NCBI RefSeq assembly: GCF_050749815.1
Contig: NZ_CP192735.1
Location: forward strand, 1,674,001 to 1,738,000
Length of the DNA: 64,000 nt
Reading direction: 5' to 3'
Source of the DNA: Dyella_A sp050749815
GTDB taxonomy: Bacteria > Pseudomonadota > Gammaproteobacteria > Xanthomonadales > Rhodanobacteraceae
The stretch's first letter is position 1. Each line of letters begins with the position of its first letter. Shown here piece after piece: positions 33,897 to 42,046 of the stretch. The notes under the pieces are model-generated. The model was not told the origin of the DNA. It saw nothing but the letters and a program-made list of their open reading frames with translations, and searched no databases. A program made the position numbers and the translations under genes.

Positions 33897-35669
33897 TCAG
33901 GCCGACTCGGGTTCGTCGCAGACCGGTCGGGCAACGACTACCCGATTGCGGCCGGCGCGCTTGGCCCGGTACATGGCATCGTCGGCATCGGCCATCAGCT
34001 GGCGCAGGTCGTGACCAGCGTCGCGCGTACCGGCGACGCCCAGGCTCGCCGACACCCGCACGTCGCGCAGATCGCGGGCACCGCCGGCACTGGCGATCGC
34101 GACCCGCAACGCTTCGGCGCGCACGGCAATGTCCTCGACACAGCTGCCGGGCAACAGCATGGCGAACTCCTCGCCGCCCAGGCGCCCGAAGATGTCACCC
34201 GTCCGCAGTTGCCGTGCGCATACATCCACCGTGCGACGCAGTACGCGGTCGCCGACGAGATGGCCGTGCGCGTCGTTGATCTGCTTGAAGTGATCCAGAT
34301 CGAACACGATCAGACAGGCCGGTTCGTGGGTGGTCGCAGCGGCGGCGAGGATCGCCTGCGCACGCTCCACGAAGTGCTGGCGATTGAAGATACCGGTAAG
34401 ACCGTCGTGCCGAGCCAGCTTCATGAAGCGCCGCTGCGAGCGCTTGAGGCGAACGGCCAGGAACGCGACCGAAGCCAGCAGCGTGAGCAGCAGCGCAATC
34501 AGCAGCCCTCCGGCCTGCATGGCCTTGCGATCCAGTGACTGCTGCAACTGCAGGATACGGTTGCGGCTAGCCAGGGCTTCCGCCTCGCGGCGGCGCTCGG
34601 CCAGTCGCAAGTGAACGCCCTGATAGGCCTGCGCCTGCGCGCTGGCGTCATCGAGGTGGGCGCGCTCAGCCTCGCTGTATTTCTGGTACCAGGCCAGCGC
34701 CGAGGCGTCGTCACCCGCCTCGTGCGCCACCGCGTAAAGCACCCGGTAGGCGATGGTCAGCGGCTCGCTGATGCCATCCCCGCGCCCATCAGTGACTGCC
34801 TCCAGGGCGCTGTCGCGCGCCGCGGCCCATTGCTGCCTTGCCAGCAGCGCCTGCGCAAGTAGGGCCTTGAACTGCGCCATCTGCCGCTTGTATCCGGAGC
34901 GTTCCACCTCGGGCAGGTGCTCGCGCAACAGGGCGATGGCGCCCGCCGCATCACCCTCGGCAATCAGCATGGCTGCCACGTCGCCGCGCAGGTAGTTGGC
35001 AAACAGCGGCTGCCCCTCCGCACCGCAGAGGCGGATGACCTCGGCAAGGCCTGGGTCGGAGGCATCGAGCCCACCGCGGCGGAAGCGGGCGTGTTCGCTG
35101 TGGACGCGTGCGCGGCATGCGCCTTCGCCCGGCGGCAGCTGTGCCAGCATCTGGTCCACGTAACGGATCGACAGGTCGTACTGTCCCGCCGCCGTCATCA
35201 ACTGCGCCGCCTCTCCCAGAGCCTGGAAGCGCGCCGTCACGTCGCGCACCTGGGGCATCTCGCGCATTAGCAGATCCAGCTCGCGATAGGCGTTCTCGTA
35301 ATGCCGGGTCAGCGCGAGGGTGTTGAGCAAGGTGGTGCGGGCACGAAACCGGATCAGCGGGTCGGGTGCCTTAGCGATGATCTCGCGCAAAGCGCGCTGC
35401 GCACGCGCGATGTCACCGCTGAAATCCTGCTGCCACGCATGCAGATAACGCAGATGCCACCGCTGCGTCTCGGTCAGCTGCCGGGCAGAGGTGTCCAGCT
35501 GCGCCAGCGTGGCGCGAAAGGCGGGGTTGTCGGCGGTCCGGTCGCGCTCGGCGCGGGCCAACAGTTCGGTGGCCGGTGGCGAGTCCTGTGCGCGCGCCGG
35601 GATGGCACAAGCTAGGGCGACCGCCAGCAGCCATGCCGAACGCATCGCGCGTCGGTGCCTGGCGTTCAT
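33897..35669 (-). CDS. TPR-GGEEF diguanylate cyclase, paralogue 1
   Basis: This protein of about 590 residues has a signal/leader segment (AWLLAVALACAIPARAQ), a periplasmic helical-repeat domain of TPR type (about 40-390), one transmembrane helix (about 415-435) and a cytosolic GGDEF domain. The active loop reads GGEEF at 498-502, which is catalytically competent, and RTGD in front is a complete I-site. The layout suggests an envelope sensor that makes cyclic-di-GMP. It is a tandem paralogue of the next gene (35937-37715), with nearly the same KLARHDGLTGIFNRQHFVE junction. Alternative starts are at 35735 and 35645. Confidence 0.88.
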   Translation of the reverse strand: MNARHRRAMRSAWLLAVALACAIPARAQDSPPATELLARAERDRTADNPAFRATLAQLDTSARQLTETQRWHLRYLHAWQQDFSGDIARAQRALREIIAKAPDPLIRFRARTTLLNTLALTRHYENAYRELDLLMREMPQVRDVTARFQALGEAAQLMTAAGQYDLSIRYVDQMLAQLPPGEGACRARVHSEHARFRRGGLDASDPGLAEVIRLCGAEGQPLFANYLRGDVAAMLIAEGDAAGAIALLREHLPEVERSGYKRQMAQFKALLAQALLARQQWAAARDSALEAVTDGRGDGISEPLTIAYRVLYAVAHEAGDDASALAWYQKYSEAERAHLDDASAQAQAYQGVHLRLAERRREAEALASRNRILQLQQSLDRKAMQAGGLLIALLLTLLASVAFLAVRLKRSQRRFMKLARHDGLTGIFNRQHFVERAQAILAAAATTHEPACLIVFDLDHFKQINDAHGHLVGDRVLRRTVDVCARQLRTGDIFGRLGGEEFAMLLPGSCVEDIAVRAEALRVAIASAGGARDLRDVRVSASLGVAGTRDAGHDLRQLMADADDAMYRAKRAGRNRVVVARPVCDEPESA

Positions 35670-35936
35670 TGCAAGCGTCAGCGCTCGCGCGGAGCGGCCA
35701 CCGCACGCATGAGCGAAGTCATCGATCGAATCCATGCTGCCCCGCCCTCCCCACCTTGCGGCGAGCCGACATCGACGCGCTCCCCCTGCACGATGATCGA
35801 CACGCTCACTGAAGGATGAAACAGACGACGGCGGATTGCGAGCGGCGCGGTTGCTGGTGCACCTGGCCTGGTCGTCGTCGGCAGCTCAAAGCATGCTTAC
35901 GGTCGCATCCGCGCGCGACCGGTGGAACGCGATCGA

Positions 35937-37715
35937 TCAGAGCGAGGCGGCCTCGCCCTGCGGCACGTCGTCGAGGACGACGCGGTTGCGCCCGCCCCGC
36001 TTAGCGCGATACAGCGCATTGTCTGCGTCGGCCATCAGCTGCTGCAGGTCGTAGCCGGCATGCTCGGTGGAGGCCACGCCGAGACTGGCCGAGATCACCA
36101 CGCCACGCGTGTCTTCGTCATCCGACGTTTCCGCGATGGTGACGCGAATGGCCTCGGCACGCTCGGCAACGCTGGCCAGCATGCAGCCCGGCAACAGGAT
36201 GCCGAACTCCTCGCCACCGAGGCGACCGAAGATGTCGCTCTTGCGCAGGTGATCGTGGCACACGGCCACTGCGCGCTTGAGCACCAGGTCGCCAAAGGCA
36301 TGCCCATGGGCATCGTTGATCAACTTGAAGTGATCCAGGTCCATCAACAGCAGGCAAACGTGCTGCCCGTCGCGCTGCGCCGCCGCCAGCATCCGCTCGG
36401 CCTGCTCCACGAAGTGCTGGCGATTGAAGATGCCGGTAAGGCCATCGTGACGCGCCAGTCGCATGAAGCGCTTCTGCGAACGCTTGAGGCGGATCAGCCA
36501 GAACACCACCGATGCGAGCACCGTCAGCAGCAGCACGATCGACAGGCGACTGGCCTGCACCGCCTTGCGGTCCAGCGCCTGCCGCAGTTGTAGGATGCGG
36601 TTGCTGTCCTCCGCCTGCTGCAGTTGCCTCAGCTTGTCGTCAACCTCCTGCTTCACACGCTGGTACGCCAGTGATGAGGCGCTGGCCGCGTCGAGCGTAT
36701 GTTTGTCGGCTTCCACAAAGCGCTCGTGCCAGTCCAGCGCCTCGGCTGCGTTGCCTCGTCGCTTGGCCACTTCGTACAGCACCTGATAGGCGCGAGCCAG
36801 CAGAGGTGTCGGTGCGACCGGCAGCTGATCGGGCACCGACTGCCTCGCATGGCGGTACGCGCCATCAAGGTCGCCACTGCGGTACAGGGCGTCGGCCCAC
36901 GTGGCGGCCCAGTCATGGATCAAGGCACCGTAGCCAGAACGCGCTACCTCTGACTGGAATCGCTGGAGGATGGTCAGCGCTGGCCTGATCTGTCCCTGCC
37001 GGATGAGCGTCTGCGCACGGATGAGGCGAATCGCGTCCGCCCAGAACAGATTGCCTGTCGCCACACAAGCATCGATTCCCTGTTCGTAAGCGGGATCCTC
37101 CGGAGGCAGCGTGCGCGCCGAGGACATGGCCATGACCAGCAGATAGGTGGCCTGGCACGTGCTGATGCCTTGCGGTTCCAGCGCCACCCCCAGCCGGGCG
37201 TATTGCGTTGCCAGGTCCGCCTGGCCCGCTGCCACCAACAATTGGGTGGCTTCCCCGATACCCTGGAAGCGGACCACAGGATCCTCGATCGACGGCAAAT
37301 CCTTGAGCAGCCGGTCGAGTTCGCGGTACGCGGGCTCGTACTGATGGGTCGCTGCCAGGGGATTAATCAGCGTGGCGCGAGTGCGAAAGCGCAGGGTGCG
37401 ATCCGTGGAACCATCAAGCACCCTCCTGAGCTCGGTGATGCTTGCCTCATACCGCCCTTGATAGACGTCCTGCCATCCCTGCAGGTAGGCCAAGTGCCAG
37501 CGCTGGGTCTCGCTGAGGCCATCACGGCGCGCGGACAGGTCGACAAGCAACTGCTTGAAGCCGGCATTGTCCGCGACCTTGATGGCCTCAGCCCGAGCGA
37601 ACAGTGCTTCGGCCGCCGGGTCGAATCCCACCTGAGCCGAGGCATGCGTCGCAACGGCACAAAAGAGCACGGCGGCCACCAGCCACCCTGAAACGGTGAC
37701 CGCTTTCCGCGTCAT
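35937..37715 (-). CDS. TPR-GGEEF diguanylate cyclase, paralogue 2 (downstream of the borosin-type locus)
   Basis: This 592-residue protein has a signal peptide ending THASAQ (about 26), a periplasmic TPR-like domain (about 35-390), one transmembrane helix (about 412-432) and a GGEEF domain (GGEEF at 500-504; RKSD I-site). It is the paralogue of the gene at 33897. The ATG has a GGGAG ribosome-binding site. It starts only 31 bp after the stop of the putative borosin precursor, on the same strand, and no terminator is visible between them, so co-transcription is likely. Confidence 0.9.
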   Translation of the reverse strand: MTRKAVTVSGWLVAAVLFCAVATHASAQVGFDPAAEALFARAEAIKVADNAGFKQLLVDLSARRDGLSETQRWHLAYLQGWQDVYQGRYEASITELRRVLDGSTDRTLRFRTRATLINPLAATHQYEPAYRELDRLLKDLPSIEDPVVRFQGIGEATQLLVAAGQADLATQYARLGVALEPQGISTCQATYLLVMAMSSARTLPPEDPAYEQGIDACVATGNLFWADAIRLIRAQTLIRQGQIRPALTILQRFQSEVARSGYGALIHDWAATWADALYRSGDLDGAYRHARQSVPDQLPVAPTPLLARAYQVLYEVAKRRGNAAEALDWHERFVEADKHTLDAASASSLAYQRVKQEVDDKLRQLQQAEDSNRILQLRQALDRKAVQASRLSIVLLLTVLASVVFWLIRLKRSQKRFMRLARHDGLTGIFNRQHFVEQAERMLAAAQRDGQHVCLLLMDLDHFKLINDAHGHAFGDLVLKRAVAVCHDHLRKSDIFGRLGGEEFGILLPGCMLASVAERAEAIRVTIAETSDDEDTRGVVISASLGVASTEHAGYDLQQLMADADNALYRAKRGGRNRVVLDDVPQGEAASL

Positions 37716-37746
37716 GCTGACATCTCCCTGTGAACCACGAACGCGA

Positions 37747-37980
37747 CTATTCCGAAGGCGCCGCTGGCGGTGACTGCTCGTCCTCGCCGCCTTCTTCTTC
37801 CTGTTCCTCTTCCTCCGCCGGGAAAACCATCCCGTTGAGCGGCTGGCCAACGTGGGCGCTCAGCTCAGCCGGGATCCCCGCTCGGAGAAGCGCGTCGGCT
37901 TCGTCCGGGCTGTCACCCTTGACCGTCCCCCACGGCGCGTTTGCGCCCAGCCGTTCCAGTGATTCGACGATATCTTCCAT
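37747..37980 (-). CDS. Putative split-borosin precursor peptide
   Basis: This protein of 77 residues has no database family that I can name. The first part (about 1-50: MEDIVESLERLGANAPWG, then DEADALLRAGIPAELSAHVG) is a small helical domain like the borosin-binding domain of split-borosin precursors, which resembles LigA. Residues 50-77 begin GMVFPAEEEEQEEEGG and continue acidic and Pro-rich to the end; this would be the follower/core part. GGGGGAG lies directly before the ATG (spacing of only 2 bases). A GTG at 38025 and ATGs at 38019 and 38004 are alternative starts. It follows the alpha-N-methyltransferase gene by 123 bp and precedes the GGEEF gene by 31 bp. The role is inferred from context and shape. 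Confidence 0.6.
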   Translation of the reverse strand: MEDIVESLERLGANAPWGTVKGDSPDEADALLRAGIPAELSAHVGQPLNGMVFPAEEEEQEEEGGEDEQSPPAAPSE

Positions 37981-38103
37981 TACTCCCCCTTCGACGCCGG
38001 GCATCGGGTCACGCGCCATGCGCACCCATTCTGAAGCGTCCTTCCAAGCATAGCGCCGACTCCGGCCCCGTTTAGCGCTTTTGCACCCCGCGTCGCGCCC
38101 CCC

Positions 38104-38904
38104 TTATGGGGTGTCTTTTACCACCAATGCGGCAAGGCGCTCTGCTACCCCCGGATCCGGCACGGCCGTCTCAGCAGGTGGGAGAACCAGCGTATCCAAT
38201 GGATCAACCTCCGCTTGAGGCAGCCGCGACAACGGTATGCGGCGAACCAGGGGTTGCTGGGTGGGAAGCGTGGCCGCCCGGTACAAGATGACTTCGTGTT
38301 CTGGCGGGTAATCCTTCCTCAACCGATCGACGAGCACCTCCCGGTGCGCCTCATCCGTGGTCCGCCGCGCCAAGGAGCGATCGCCGGCCACGCCGATCTG
38401 CCACAGCACCAACCAGGCGGCCGGATCGATGCGCCGCCGGTAGAGCATGAAACGCGTCGCTTCGTAGTGCTGGCAGCCCACGGTGCCAGGATCGATACCG
38501 AGATCGGCATAGAGGCAATCCTCGGCCGATACGCCTGGCTCCATCCATCCGGCGTGGCCTCCTGTCCTGGCCTCGGTAATGGCGCGATGTGGCACCCAGG
38601 CGAACACCCCGGGGTGGCCGTAGAACGCCCCGCACACACGCTTGCCGGCGCGCACTTCGACCAGCATCGCCTCGACCATGCCCCGGTAGCTGCGCATGCG
38701 CGATGTTCCTTCGCGATAGAACGGTTGCAGGCTCCGCACATCCGGGTTCATCCGCCGCACCCACTCCTCCATGAGCGCATCGGCCACCAGCACGAACACC
38801 ACGTCCGCCTGCTCGATACAGCTGCGCGCCCGCGGGGTGATGTGGGCACCCAGCATCATCCCCACGCCCACGCAGGCCAGGCTGCCGGCCTTGTGCTTCT
38901 CCAC
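38104..38904 (-). CDS. Borosin-type peptide backbone alpha-N-methyltransferase (tetrapyrrole-methylase fold)
   Basis: This 266-residue SAM-dependent enzyme carries all the blocks that I know from the omphalotin methyltransferase OphMA. These are VGVGMMLGAHITPRAR (SAM site, 12-27), FYGHPGVFAWVPHRAI (94-109), EPGVSAEDCLYADLGIDPG (122-140), GCQHYEAT, VLWQIGV, and VLVDRLRKDYPPEHEV near the C-terminus. Tyr63, Arg69, Tyr73 and Tyr95 fit the positions of catalytic Tyr66, Arg72, Tyr76 and Tyr98; Gln60 stands where OphMA has Tyr63. It methylates backbone amides of a peptide, here probably in trans, because no core is fused to its C-terminus. GTG start with a GGGGGAG site six bases upstream. A uroporphyrinogen or corrin methylase is far less likely. 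Confidence 0.85.
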   Translation of the reverse strand: MEKHKAGSLACVGVGMMLGAHITPRARSCIEQADVVFVLVADALMEEWVRRMNPDVRSLQPFYREGTSRMRSYRGMVEAMLVEVRAGKRVCGAFYGHPGVFAWVPHRAITEARTGGHAGWMEPGVSAEDCLYADLGIDPGTVGCQHYEATRFMLYRRRIDPAAWLVLWQIGVAGDRSLARRTTDEAHREVLVDRLRKDYPPEHEVILYRAATLPTQQPLVRRIPLSRLPQAEVDPLDTLVLPPAETAVPDPGVAERLAALVVKDTP

Positions 38905-39144
38905 GCTGTTCTCCCCCAACCTGCCGGACCTGGCCAGCGGCATAGCATGCACCATCTCCCGAGGGCAGCGCGGCGCCTGCAGGCCGCGCTGGCGCGGCCC
39001 TGCATAAGGTGGTTGGAGAAGCACCCGACCCCATTGCACCGCGCCTATCACCCTGCACGCCAGCCGCGCGAACCAGAGCCTGTTCAAGCTGGCGACATCG
39101 TCGATGCCCCATCATGGCGCGCTCCCATTCCACCGCCAGGATGC
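38905..39144. other. Divergent intergenic region, methyltransferase / DUF1615 lipoprotein
   Basis: 240 bp between two divergent starts. It must carry both promoters. I could not pick out convincing -35/-10 pairs or an operator. A short GC-rich inverted repeat (CGGCGCCTGCAGGCCGCGC region, near 38968) is present. Confidence 0.4.
38911..38917 (-). promoter_or_regulatory. Ribosome-binding site fixing the GTG start of the methyltransferase
   Basis: GGGGGAG ends 6 bases before the GTG at 38904. The upstream ATGs in the same frame (38955, 38943) have no comparable site. The same GGGGGAG string precedes the precursor gene. Confidence 0.7.
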
Positions 39145-40281
39145 ATGGATTACCCGACCGTCTCAGTGGCGACACGCCGCCTCGCTCGCCGCCGACACCG
39201 CTTCTGGCTAGTTTCCGCCTTGGCGTTTATCGCCGGTTGCGCCACCCAGCAGGCGCAATCGCCCGGCCAGGATCCGGCCGAGGTGCAGGCACGCATCCTG
39301 CGCGTGCTGCCAGCCCAGACCGACGACCGTGCCGGCTGGGCGCGCGACATCACCGCGGCGTTCGCGGCCCAGCAGATCGAGCCCAGTGGCAGCAACCTTT
39401 GTGCGGCCATCGCGGTAGCCGGGCAGGAGTCCAACTTCCAGTCGGATCCCGCGGTACCTGGGCTGGGGCGCATCGCGCGCGCCGAGATCGACCGGCGCGC
39501 GGCCGAGCACCATATCCCCCAGTTGCTGGTGCGCGGCGCACTGGCGCTGCACGGACCGGACGGCCGTAGCTACGCCGACCGCATCGCCGACGCCCGCACC
39601 GAGCGCGAGTTGAGCCGCGCCTATGAGGATTTCATCGGCATGGTGCCGCTGGGCAAGCGGTTGTTCGGCGAGGCCAACCCGGTACACACCGGCGGCCCGA
39701 TGCAGGTGAGTGTGGCGTTCGCCGAAGCCTATGCACACGATCACGACTACCCGTATCCGGTCGACGGGTCGATCCGCCACGAGGTGTTCAGCCGGCGTGG
39801 CGGCCTGTATTTCGGCATCGCCCATCTGCTCGGTTACGCCGCCGATTACCCGACGCCGCTGTACCGCTTCGCCGACTACAACGCCGGCTTCTACGCCAGC
39901 CGCAACGCGGCGTTCCAGGCGGCGGTAACCCGAGCATCGGGTATTCCGCTGGATCGCGATGGCGACTTGGTGAGCTACGGCGATTGGGGCGCACGCAGCA
40001 AGACCGAGCTGGCCGTGCGCACCCTGGCCGAACGCTTGGACCTGAGCGAAGCGGCGATCCACCGCGACCTCGCCAAGGGCGAAACCGCCGCGTTTGCCGA
40101 CACGCCCACCTATGCCCGCGTCTACGCGCTCGCCGACCGCCTGCAGGGTCGACCGCTACCGCGCGCGATGCTGCCGACGATCCGGCTGGAGAGCCCGAAG
40201 ATCACCCGCAAGCTCACCACCGCCTGGTTTGCCCAACGCGTGGACAGCCGCTATCGCAGCTGCATGGCGCGGATACGCTGA
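39145..40281 (+). CDS. DUF1615 domain lipoprotein
   Basis: This 378-residue protein has an Arg-rich N-terminus, a hydrophobic segment and a lipobox (FIAGC, Cys near 31), then a DUF1615 domain through to the end. Recognisable blocks are AIAVAGQESNFQSDP, HTGGPMQVSVAFAEAY, YFGIAHLLGY and YRFADYNAGFYASRNAAFQ. AGQES with the downstream GPMQVS resembles the Glu-containing core of lytic transglycosylases, so a peptidoglycan-cleaving role is plausible. The start at 39145 follows an AGGA site. Confidence 0.88.
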   Translation: MDYPTVSVATRRLARRRHRFWLVSALAFIAGCATQQAQSPGQDPAEVQARILRVLPAQTDDRAGWARDITAAFAAQQIEPSGSNLCAAIAVAGQESNFQSDPAVPGLGRIARAEIDRRAAEHHIPQLLVRGALALHGPDGRSYADRIADARTERELSRAYEDFIGMVPLGKRLFGEANPVHTGGPMQVSVAFAEAYAHDHDYPYPVDGSIRHEVFSRRGGLYFGIAHLLGYAADYPTPLYRFADYNAGFYASRNAAFQAAVTRASGIPLDRDGDLVSYGDWGARSKTELAVRTLAERLDLSEAAIHRDLAKGETAAFADTPTYARVYALADRLQGRPLPRAMLPTIRLESPKITRKLTTAWFAQRVDSRYRSCMARIR

Positions 40282-40356
40282 GCCAGGTGCTTTCGCCAAC
40301 GACACCGTGCTTTAACGGTCCCGCACGCTAGATGCGTTGCTGCGGCCCGATCACCC

Positions 40357-41916
40357 TCACCGGCGTTCATCGGCCGAAGGCAGGGCCGCCGGCTGGAACT
40401 GCACCCAGGCGATCCCGCCTTGCACGCACAGGCGATAGCCCGCGGCGATCCGGTCAGGCGCAACTGCGCAATGGGCCGCCAACAACGCATCCCCGGGAAG
40501 CGGCTGATTGAGCAGTGGTCGACGTGCATCGACCCACTGCGGCAGGTAGAACATCAGCAAGCCGCTGGTGGCGAAGCGGTCGTCGGCATCGAGATAAGTT
40601 GGCACCAGGCGGCGCATCAGCGGAAATTCGCCGGCGACGTGTGCGGCCAGCGGCGAGAACCCGGCCGAGCCGGCCACCACCAGGCGATGTATCGGCTGGG
40701 CAGCCGACAGTGTCGCCAGATCGTCCGCCAGACGCCCGGCGATGTGCTGCTCGTAGTGCTGCTGATCCGTCATCGCGTTGCCGTAGGCGCTCGCGATCAC
40801 CCACATGCCCAGCGCGAACATGCTGGCCACCGTGACGCACACCCGATCGCCCCACGCCAGGGTGCGCAACGCCACGCGCAACACCAGCAGCCCCGACGCC
40901 AGCAACGCGCCAAGGCCGACCAGCACGCGCGGCTGGATCTCCGGCGCGCGCAACAGCAGCATTGGGCCCAGCGCCGCGACCATCGCCAACCCCGGCATGG
41001 CCACGGCCAGCGCCATCAGCAGCACCTGCTGGCCGCGCGATCGGTACGGGGCACGCGCGCACGCGTGGCGCAGGCCCACAGCCACGCAGCCCAGTGCGAG
41101 CAGCGTCGCCAGTGTGCCGAACACGGCCCACCAATCCGCATTGAAAGAGCCACCGACGAAGCCGTAGAACGTGGCCACGTTGTCGGCGATGCGCGGAATC
41201 TCGCGCCAGCTGCGGATGGGTGCCGCCTGCCGCTTCACCCAGCCGCTGATGTGCATGCCCACCAGCAGCTCGTAGACAACCATCGCCACCACGATCTGCA
41301 TGGCGCGACGACCCAGCGTGCGCAGCCCCGCGCTCGCCGCGTGATCGGTCGCCTGCGTGAGCACCAGCTCGGCCAGCGCCAGCACCAGGAACACGTTGAT
41401 CGCCGGCTGGTACAAGCACAACGCGCCGAACACGCTGGCAATACCCCAGCCGCTGCCGCGTCGCGTGGCCGGCAGCAACAGAGGCCACACCGCCAGCCAC
41501 ACCGCCAGCGCCATGCTCAGCGCATCGAACTGGTAAGAGAGGTTCTCGAGAAGGAACGGCTGCGCGCCGAGTGGAAACACCAGCAGCGCGGCCAGCCACG
41601 GCGAGGCGTCGGTGAAACGCCGTGCCAGCCGTGCGCCCGTCCACGCCAGTACGACGATAGCGCCGATCTGTGGCAGCGGCGCGATGTCGACCATCGCATG
41701 GTTGTAGCACTGCAGGGCGCGCATCAGCAGTGTGGCCAAGGGACGGCCGTTGGAATCCCAGCTGGCCCGCCCGAGCAGCGCGCGCTTCAGATCGTCGTTG
41801 TACGGGCGATCGGCATGCAGGAGGGGGTAGAGCATGAGAGCCAGCAGCCCGAGCAGCCGCCAAAACACGGGGCTCACCTCGCGGCCCGCTTCGTCCTTTC
41901 GGCGACCTTCTCCCAC
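40357..41916 (-). CDS. GtrII-type polytopic glucosyltransferase
   Basis: This 519-residue integral membrane protein of about 10-12 helices has the N-terminal hallmark of the glucosyl transferase GtrII family: LLHADRPYNDDLKRAL, then NGRPLATLLMRAL and PLPQIGAI. Such enzymes transfer a sugar from a polyprenyl carrier onto O-antigen or other surface glycans. A soluble C-terminal part (about 430-519) follows the helices. GTG start with GGAG six bases upstream. It lies next to the adhesin, both on the minus strand, with a 130-bp gap. Confidence 0.83.
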   Translation of the reverse strand: MGEGRRKDEAGREVSPVFWRLLGLLALMLYPLLHADRPYNDDLKRALLGRASWDSNGRPLATLLMRALQCYNHAMVDIAPLPQIGAIVVLAWTGARLARRFTDASPWLAALLVFPLGAQPFLLENLSYQFDALSMALAVWLAVWPLLLPATRRGSGWGIASVFGALCLYQPAINVFLVLALAELVLTQATDHAASAGLRTLGRRAMQIVVAMVVYELLVGMHISGWVKRQAAPIRSWREIPRIADNVATFYGFVGGSFNADWWAVFGTLATLLALGCVAVGLRHACARAPYRSRGQQVLLMALAVAMPGLAMVAALGPMLLLRAPEIQPRVLVGLGALLASGLLVLRVALRTLAWGDRVCVTVASMFALGMWVIASAYGNAMTDQQHYEQHIAGRLADDLATLSAAQPIHRLVVAGSAGFSPLAAHVAGEFPLMRRLVPTYLDADDRFATSGLLMFYLPQWVDARRPLLNQPLPGDALLAAHCAVAPDRIAAGYRLCVQGGIAWVQFQPAALPSADERR

Positions 41917-42046
41917 CGGTTACTCCACGCGTTCGCCCTCGCCGGGCGGTACCGCAGGTTAGTAATCCCGGCTTGCGGTCCGCTTTCGGCGGTCGCGCAG
42001 TGGCAGGCCTTGTCTCGGCAAAGCCTGCCGCGCCAGCGCGCTATGC

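Noticed and set aside
37747..37980. Calling the small protein a LigA-type dioxygenase subunit
   Set aside because: The helical part recalls LigA, but no LigB catalytic subunit is present and the acidic tail does not fit.
38104..38904. Reading the methyltransferase as a corrin or uroporphyrinogen methylase
   Set aside because: The fold is shared, but the YGHPGVF, PGVSAEDC and VLVDRL blocks are those of peptide alpha-N-methyltransferases, and there are no cobalamin or haem genes nearby.
42002..42029. GGCAGGC...GCCTGCC inverted repeat as the adhesin terminator
   Set aside because: Only 7-bp arms around a 14-base loop and no T-tract on the minus strand; too weak to call.
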